Origin: Gammaproteobacteria bacterium
Lineage (GTDB): Bacteria; Pseudomonadota; Gammaproteobacteria; Pseudomonadales; Pseudohongiellaceae
DNA: 64,000 nucleotides
NCBI GenBank assembly: GCA_028825335.1
Contig: JAPKAI010000001.1
Location: 26,541-90,540, forward strand
Direction of reading: 5' to 3'
Under the pieces are notes generated by a model, which was given only the letters and a program-made list of their open reading frames with translations, was not told where the DNA came from and did no database searches. Both the position numbers and the translations under genes were made by a program. Of the stretch, positions 58,275-64,000 are shown piece by piece (within the stretch, counting starts at the first letter, position 1; every line of letters begins with the position of its first letter).

Positions 58275-60245
58275 ATGAACAATACACATTGCAATCGTCA
58301 TAGGGTGTTGACGGGCACGCTAGGAGCTTTAATTATTTCCGCGTCTTTATTGGTTTCCGCGCAGGACGGCAACCGCGACGGAGAGTGGCCCAGCTATTCT
58401 GCCGATGCAGGCTCCACCAAATACACAAGCCTTAGCCAAATTGATAGCAGCAACTTCTCTGGACTCGAAATCGCCTGGCGTTGGCAATCCATAGATGGCG
58501 AGTTGGACTTCGAGGCCCTATTGGGTCCCGATGCAGAGGTAGGGTTCGGTCGACTTCAGGCGACGCCACTTATGATTGATGGGGTGTTGTATTTATTGAC
58601 TGCCCTAAACCAAGTAGTTGCCTTGGATGCTGTCAGCGGTGAAGAGTTATGGCGCTACGATCCCGAAGTCTATATGTCTGGCGTTTCAAACAGCCCTCTT
58701 GGTTTCCATCACCGCGGAGTAGCCTGGTGGAGTGACGGCGGTGAGTCACGCGTGTTAATGACAACCAATGACGGTTTTATCATTTCTCTGAATGCACAGA
58801 CAGGTGAACTAGACGCAGATTTCGCCGGCGGTCGCATCGATATGACCAATGATATTCCACGAGCTGAGCGTGATGTGCTCGACTACACGGGCGCGCAGCC
58901 CTTAGGTGGTGTGTCACCGCCTACTGTTGTGGGAGACGTATTGGTAGTTCAACACATCACCTCAAATCGTCCTCGCTTCAAGGAGCGTCCACCCACATGG
59001 GTTCGTGGCTACAACATCCGTACCGGTGAGCTGATCTGGACTTTCCATACCATCCCACAGGGAGGCGAATTTGGCGTAGAGACTTGGCAGGAAGAATCGT
59101 GGCGCTACACCGGCAATGGCGGTGTATGGACACAGATGAGTGCAGATCTTGAATTGGGCTACGTCTATCTCCCAACCGAAGCATCGACTAATGATTTCTA
59201 CGGCGGCCATCGGCCCGGCGACAACCTGTTCACCCAAAGCCTAGTCGCTCTGGATGCCAGTACTGGCGATCGAGTCTGGCATTTCCAAATGATTCACCAT
59301 GGTCTATGGGACTACGATACGCCTGCGGCTCCCAACCTGATCGATATCACTGTGGATGGAAGAGAGATCAAGGCAATAGCACAGGTAACCAAACAGGGAT
59401 TTACCTACGTATTTGACCGTGCTACGGGGGTTCCTGTATGGCCCATTATCGAGAGGGCAGTACCTGCGGCCACCATCCCAGGGGAGAGAGCTTCCCCAAC
59501 ACAACCTTTTCCAACTAAGCCGCCGGCGTTTGCTCTGCAAGGGCTCACCGAAGATGACCTTATCGATTTCACTCCCCAGCTTCGTGCAGAGGCAGTACAA
59601 AGATTGCAGAATTTCACCTATGGTCCTCTGTTCACTCCACCCAGCCTGCCGCAGGGCAAAAAGCGTGGAACGATATTAATGCCGGGAGCAGGTGGCGGCG
59701 CCAACTGGACTGGCGCGGGTATCGATCCTGAATCCGGAGTCTTGTTTGTCCCCTCAAGGGATAGTGCAACAGTGCCTCGTATGGGAACACTGGATGGGGA
59801 TGAGTCGAACTTCAATTACTTTCGATTGAATTTTTTGGGTGTAGCGGGACCGCAAGGCCTACCTATATTAAAGCCACCGTATTCCACAATTACTGCATTC
59901 GACATGAATAGTGGAGAAATACTGTGGCGAGTTCCAAACGGAGCCGGTTCGGCGCAAGTTGAAAACAGTCCGGCATTAGAAGGAATCGACCTTCCTCCGC
60001 TTGGCGGTGGCGGGCGTCATGCAGTGCTCGTTACTTCGAGCTTACTAATTCATGGACAAAATGCTGGCTATGGACCTTTGCTAGTTGCTCGCAACAAAGA
60101 AACTGGCGAAGAGATGGCAACAATTGAAATTCCAGCTAATCCAAGTGGTGCGCCGATGAGCTACGCGGTCGATGGTCGGCAATACATTGCGATTAGTGTT
60201 GGCAGCACGCCGGTACCGGAACTTGTTGTTTACGCATTGCCTTGA
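58275..60245 (+). CDS. Exported PQQ-dependent dehydrogenase, paralogue of 38764..40821
   Basis: 656 aa; EWPSYSADAGSTKYTSLSQIDSSNFSGLEIAWRW; WDYDTPAAPNLIDI; VPWPxxERAVPA..PGE..SPTQPFPTKPPAF shared with the other copy. Confidence 0.94.
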   Translation: MNNTHCNRHRVLTGTLGALIISASLLVSAQDGNRDGEWPSYSADAGSTKYTSLSQIDSSNFSGLEIAWRWQSIDGELDFEALLGPDAEVGFGRLQATPLMIDGVLYLLTALNQVVALDAVSGEELWRYDPEVYMSGVSNSPLGFHHRGVAWWSDGGESRVLMTTNDGFIISLNAQTGELDADFAGGRIDMTNDIPRAERDVLDYTGAQPLGGVSPPTVVGDVLVVQHITSNRPRFKERPPTWVRGYNIRTGELIWTFHTIPQGGEFGVETWQEESWRYTGNGGVWTQMSADLELGYVYLPTEASTNDFYGGHRPGDNLFTQSLVALDASTGDRVWHFQMIHHGLWDYDTPAAPNLIDITVDGREIKAIAQVTKQGFTYVFDRATGVPVWPIIERAVPAATIPGERASPTQPFPTKPPAFALQGLTEDDLIDFTPQLRAEAVQRLQNFTYGPLFTPPSLPQGKKRGTILMPGAGGGANWTGAGIDPESGVLFVPSRDSATVPRMGTLDGDESNFNYFRLNFLGVAGPQGLPILKPPYSTITAFDMNSGEILWRVPNGAGSAQVENSPALEGIDLPPLGGGGRHAVLVTSSLLIHGQNAGYGPLLVARNKETGEEMATIEIPANPSGAPMSYAVDGRQYIAISVGSTPVPELVVYALP

Positions 60246-60444
60246 TAAATCGGGGCAGGTTTTTGTTTTAGTTTGATTAGTAAATCTACCCTATTTTCGA
60301 CTATCGGCGCATACCGAATGCCTCGAATCAGGTTATGCAGACGGGCTAGATTCATCGATAGCTGTCAATATTAGTAGACTTATTGTTCCAGTGAATCTAT
60401 TGTTTTAGCAGATTTCCCACAAAACGATGATTGAGGAGGGATTT

Positions 60445-61794
60445 ATGAGATTAGTACACAGATTAGCCCTGTTAGTTAGCGTGGTTGCGCTTAGCCTAGC
60501 TATGTCAACGCAAGCCCAAGACCGGGACATAACTTACAATTCCCACGTTGGTAAAATCATTAATGAGAACTGTGTCGTCTGCCACCGCGAAGGTGGCGTA
60601 GGCCCTATGCAACTTACAAATTTTGAACAAGTGAGGCCATGGGCACCGCTGATTCAACTCAAGGTGGCGAATCGCGAAATGCCTCCCTACGCCTATGACC
60701 ACGGAATTGGCATTCAAGAACTGCAAGGTGACTGGCGTCTTTCAGAGGATGATATCCAGACGGTTGTCGCTTGGGTCAATCAAGGTTCACCCAGAGGTGA
60801 TATCGATATAGTCCCCACAACGCCAGTTCTGCCGGGAACCGATGCTTGGAGTTTTGAGGCGCAATTCGGAGAGCCTAGCCTGGTCATCGCCTCCGTACCC
60901 ATAGATATTCCCGCAGGTGGCAACGACCTGTGGCACAAACACTACGTGCCCACCGGTGTGACACAGCAGCGCTGTATCAAGGCAATGCAGGTGAAGCCTC
61001 GCGGTGACGCCAAGGCTGTAGTGCACCATTCCAACCCTGGGGTATTCATAATAGATGAAGAGGGCGAATACGAACGGCACAGCCAGCTCAGCGAATACGC
61101 CATGGGCAAGTGGGGTGAGATTATGCCCGATGGAGTCTGCCGTGAGATGCCAGCAGATTCGGCCGTTTTTTGGGACATTCACATGTTCCCAGGTGGCGTC
61201 GGAGCAACGGCGCAGGGCCTGGCGGTGAAAGATAACGTGGTAGAGCTGGGCATCTGGTTCCACGATGAGGGCTACGAAGAAGCCAAGCAACCATATAGGC
61301 AAGATTTGCGGGCGTATCAACTGCTAGACGGTTATGAGAATAATAACCTGATCATTCCACCGAACGGCTTTGCCATGACTCAGGGATTTCACTCCTTCGA
61401 TCATCCTGTTCGTATCGACAGTTTTCAGCCCCATGGTCATCTGCGCATGAACGCAGCGTCTCTGGAAATTTTCTATCCAGAAACGGGCCAAACAGAGCAA
61501 ATCAGTCAAATTTCAAACTGGAGCGCAACCTGGCACCACAGCCACCTCTATGAGCCTGATGTAGCACCTCTGCTACCTGTCGGCGCCGTGCTGGTAATAA
61601 AACAGTGGTATGACAACACTGCTTCGAACCCTAACAATCCTGATTCAGATATGTGGGTAGTTGGTGGTAGCCGTACCGGCGATGAGATGTCTCATGCCTG
61701 GATCGCGGTTACTCACCTCGATCAGGATGGTTATGAAAAAATCGCTGCCGAGCGCGAAGAGAAAGAAGAGCGTTCTCTGGCGGGCAATGACTGA
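60445..61794 (+). CDS. Exported fusion of cytochrome-c-like domain and copper type II monooxygenase-like domain
   Basis: Start at internal MRLVHRLALLVSVVALSLAMSTQAQ; CVVCHREGGVGPMQL; VVHHSNPGVFI, SFQPHGHLRM and GDEMSHAWI potential copper ligands. Confidence 0.8.
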   Translation: MRLVHRLALLVSVVALSLAMSTQAQDRDITYNSHVGKIINENCVVCHREGGVGPMQLTNFEQVRPWAPLIQLKVANREMPPYAYDHGIGIQELQGDWRLSEDDIQTVVAWVNQGSPRGDIDIVPTTPVLPGTDAWSFEAQFGEPSLVIASVPIDIPAGGNDLWHKHYVPTGVTQQRCIKAMQVKPRGDAKAVVHHSNPGVFIIDEEGEYERHSQLSEYAMGKWGEIMPDGVCREMPADSAVFWDIHMFPGGVGATAQGLAVKDNVVELGIWFHDEGYEEAKQPYRQDLRAYQLLDGYENNNLIIPPNGFAMTQGFHSFDHPVRIDSFQPHGHLRMNAASLEIFYPETGQTEQISQISNWSATWHHSHLYEPDVAPLLPVGAVLVIKQWYDNTASNPNNPDSDMWVVGGSRTGDEMSHAWIAVTHLDQDGYEKIAAEREEKEERSLAGND

Positions 61795-61843
61795 CGGCAA
61801 GTAACTGTAGAGAAATCCTTATGATTCTTCTCGCGCAGTATTA

Positions 61844-61885
61844 AAAAAGGCCGGTTGGACTGACTCTGACCGGCCTTTTTATTTG
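61844..61885 (+). terminator. Rho-independent terminator ending the 53-62 kb gene row
   Basis: AAAAAGGCCGGTTGGACTGACTCTGACCGGCCTTTTT: 12-bp AAAAAGGCCGGT/ACCGGCCTTTTT stem. Confidence 0.9.
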
Positions 61886-62350
61886 CACCGATTCATAAGG
61901 AGATTAGTATCTCTCAGACCGATAGCTAATGCATTGGGATTTGAGTAGCCCCGGCATTTCAGCAAGTTTTTCAGAGCGACGACAGCAATTTCACGTATAA
62001 AAATCTAGACGTGAATAGGGAAAATGACTGTTTCATCTGATGTCACTTTCCTAGATTCCAGGAAAACTATTCCTAATAGCAGGCATACTTAGAAATTCAA
62101 AAACCACGGTTAGTAAGTCATTATGAAGAAGATTTTTAGCATGATTCTTTCACTGGTTATAGTTTTAGAATCATGTAAAGAGCATTGCCGCTCCCTATAA
62201 ATACCCGCGTAAGCTAGATTTTTAGGTGAGCTACCAAAGAGCATTAGCGGTAAAATACGGCGAATCGAATTGAGGAAAAAAGAGCAGAGAAAGAGAAAGC
62301 AGCTTAAGTTATACCTATTAAATACCAAGTGCCTAATTGTGGAATACAAA

Positions 62351-63349
62351 ATGAAGAAATCATTGTTTAGTTTAGTTATTTGTTTTGGCCTGTTGCACCT
62401 TTCGTCAGCTAGCGCCCAGCAGGATTACACCTCAGCTCGGACTGAATGGGGTCACCCAGATCTACAGGGGGTTTGGAATTTTTCCTCTGACATTCCCCTG
62501 CAACGACCGACCCAATACGGCGAGCGCGAGTTTCTTACTGAGGAAGAGATTGCGGGAGTGCTGGCTAGACGAGTAGCAATAGATGATTTCTCTGACGCCG
62601 CTATCCCTAATGGCGGAGTAAACGAGGCCTATAACGATTTCTGGATTGAATCCGCTGGTATAGCAGATGTAGTACGCACTTCCATAATCGTTTACCCAAC
62701 CGACGGTCGGCTGCCGCCTTTCGCCGAGGGGGCAGAGATTGTTTACGGTCGGCTGGCTCCAGATATTGAAGGAGAGCGGCCAGTGCGGGTAATCACAGGC
62801 GGAATCGGTAGCGATGGCCCCGAGGACCGAGGTTTATCAGAGCGTTGCATCGTGGGCTTTAATGCCGGGCCGCCAATCTCGCCTAGCCTGTATAACAACA
62901 ATCTACAGATCGTGCAGGGTAGAGACCACGTCGTGATCATGACCGAAATGGTTCACGATGCACGCATAGTGCCATTGAATGCCCGAGTGCTCCTCGATGA
63001 GAACATTGGTCTATGGTCCGGTGATTCCCGAGGTTATTGGGAAGGCGAAACACTGGTTATCGAATCACGTAACTTTAATGGTCTTACGCAGTCGTTCGGC
63101 TCGGCGGGAACATCTGAAACCAAATTCTTGATTGAGAAACTTAGACGTACAAGCGAGGGTGCTATTGAATATGAATTTACTGTCGAAGATCCACTCGCCT
63201 ATACAGACAAAATTACAGGAATCATTCCCCTGACTAAGGTTGCAGGACTTCTCTACGAATATGCTTGCCACGAAGGGAATTATGGCTTGACCAATATCTT
63301 GCGCGGAGCAAGAGTGGAAGAAGCCAGAGATTCTGAAAACGTACAGTAG
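62351..63349 (+). CDS. Secreted protein of unknown function (WGHPDLQGVWN family)
   Basis: Start at internal MKKSLFSLVICFGLLHLSSASAQ; EWGHPDLQGVWNFSSDIPLQRPTQYGEREFLTEEEI and YWEGETLVIESRNFNG. Confidence 0.82.
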   Translation: MKKSLFSLVICFGLLHLSSASAQQDYTSARTEWGHPDLQGVWNFSSDIPLQRPTQYGEREFLTEEEIAGVLARRVAIDDFSDAAIPNGGVNEAYNDFWIESAGIADVVRTSIIVYPTDGRLPPFAEGAEIVYGRLAPDIEGERPVRVITGGIGSDGPEDRGLSERCIVGFNAGPPISPSLYNNNLQIVQGRDHVVIMTEMVHDARIVPLNARVLLDENIGLWSGDSRGYWEGETLVIESRNFNGLTQSFGSAGTSETKFLIEKLRRTSEGAIEYEFTVEDPLAYTDKITGIIPLTKVAGLLYEYACHEGNYGLTNILRGARVEEARDSENVQ

Positions 63350-63465
63350 ATTGGAATCGTTCTTTTAGCCCCAGCTATTTCTGGCAGTCTAACTAGTAAA
63401 AAAAGTCTGGGCTAAGGTAAACTTTTTCCACGCTTATCTTTACCAATAAAAATAGGGAGATAGTC

Positions 63466-63995
63466 ATGAACAAATTTACAAAATCTCTTCTCGCTACACA
63501 GATCGCTCTAGCGGGTGCAGTTGCAGTAGCACAGGATGACTAATCATAAGCGACTTACATTACCGAAGAACAATGGCAGATGGTGAACGAGCTCCCTGGG
63601 GTGGACAGACAGATCGTCAGCCGCGATATCAGTAAGTTAAATCTCTCCGTTGGAATCATCCATCGAGGGCCAGTCGAGCGCGCCAGCGGCCAGTCCACGC
63701 CAAACCCAGATCGTCCCTGCGGTGTAACAAGCAGCAACAGCAATGCGCGCGGCATTATGCACTACGATCAGACGGAAACGTATTATATCGCCTCTGGTTC
63801 TGGCACGCTGGTCACTGGATAGCCAAGCATGTGAAAGAGGGCGACATCATTATTCCAGCTGGGGCTCCGCATGGTTGGCTAGAGATGTCTGTGCATGTCG
63901 ACTACCTGTCGGTGCGTCCCGATCCGGATCGGGTTCTCTTTGACAACTATATCAATCCAGCGCTGGGAAGTGATTTCAAGATTAAAACCGAGTAA
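63466..63995 (+). pseudogene. Disrupted exported cupin-domain protein
   Basis: MNKFTKSLLATQIALAGAVAVAQDD then in-frame TAA-TCA-TAA (63541-63549); same frame resumes ATYITEEQWQMVNELPGVDRQ...ETYYIASGSGTLVTG*; a second frame carries the cupin C-terminal half VKEGDIIIPAGAPHGWLEMSVHVDYLSVRPDPDRVLFDNYINP...*. Confidence 0.8.
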
Positions 63996-64000
63996 CTCGG

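Noticed and set aside
60787-61320. 177-aa minus-strand ORF
   Set aside because: Antisense to the heme-copper monooxygenase-like gene with convincing motifs; no independent evidence.
63366-63415. TTAGCCCCAG...CTGGGCTAA hairpin upstream of the cupin pseudogene
   Set aside because: Loop of about 30 nt and no T-tract after the stem; insufficient to call a terminator or riboswitch.
1-64000. CRISPR arrays, tRNA or rRNA genes, phage modules, integrases
   Set aside because: No regularly spaced repeats, recognisable RNA genes or phage/integrase proteins seen when reading the sequence and ORF track; the only mobile trace is the RAYT remnant.

Overview
The 64 kb window reads as a chromosomal segment of a gammaproteobacterium-like heterotroph (taxon inferred from gene content only). 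No rRNA, tRNA, CRISPR or intact transposon was recognised. Left third: biotin carboxylase tail plus OadA/PycB; a BCCT transporter with a homocysteine S-methyltransferase; a Tat-exported flavin amine oxidase with a diheme cytochrome c; an arginine succinyltransferase (AST) operon with an M20 hydrolase where AstE would be expected, divergent from an Lrp/AsnC regulator; a beta-propeller/amidohydrolase fusion; and a YjiH-like transporter coupled to a HisC-like aminotransferase. From about 24.6 kb to the end most proteins carry export signals: two DUF1592/DUF1552 (planctomycete-type cytochrome) cassettes, two paralogous PQQ dehydrogenases, a cytochrome-c/copper-monooxygenase-like fusion, a creatininase/amidase/TonB-receptor cluster, a TAXI-TRAP/TauD operon and a tandem VOC protein. 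The main candidates for undescribed systems are the two DUF1592/DUF1552 cassettes and the 53-62 kb PQQ/propeller/heme-copper gene row. I also identified a decayed RAYT-type (Y1) transposase remnant at 38.3-38.7 kb, a disrupted cupin pseudogene at the right end, and two diverged paralogues of an uncharacterised membrane-anchored protein. All family calls come from reading the translated sequence; no database search was run.
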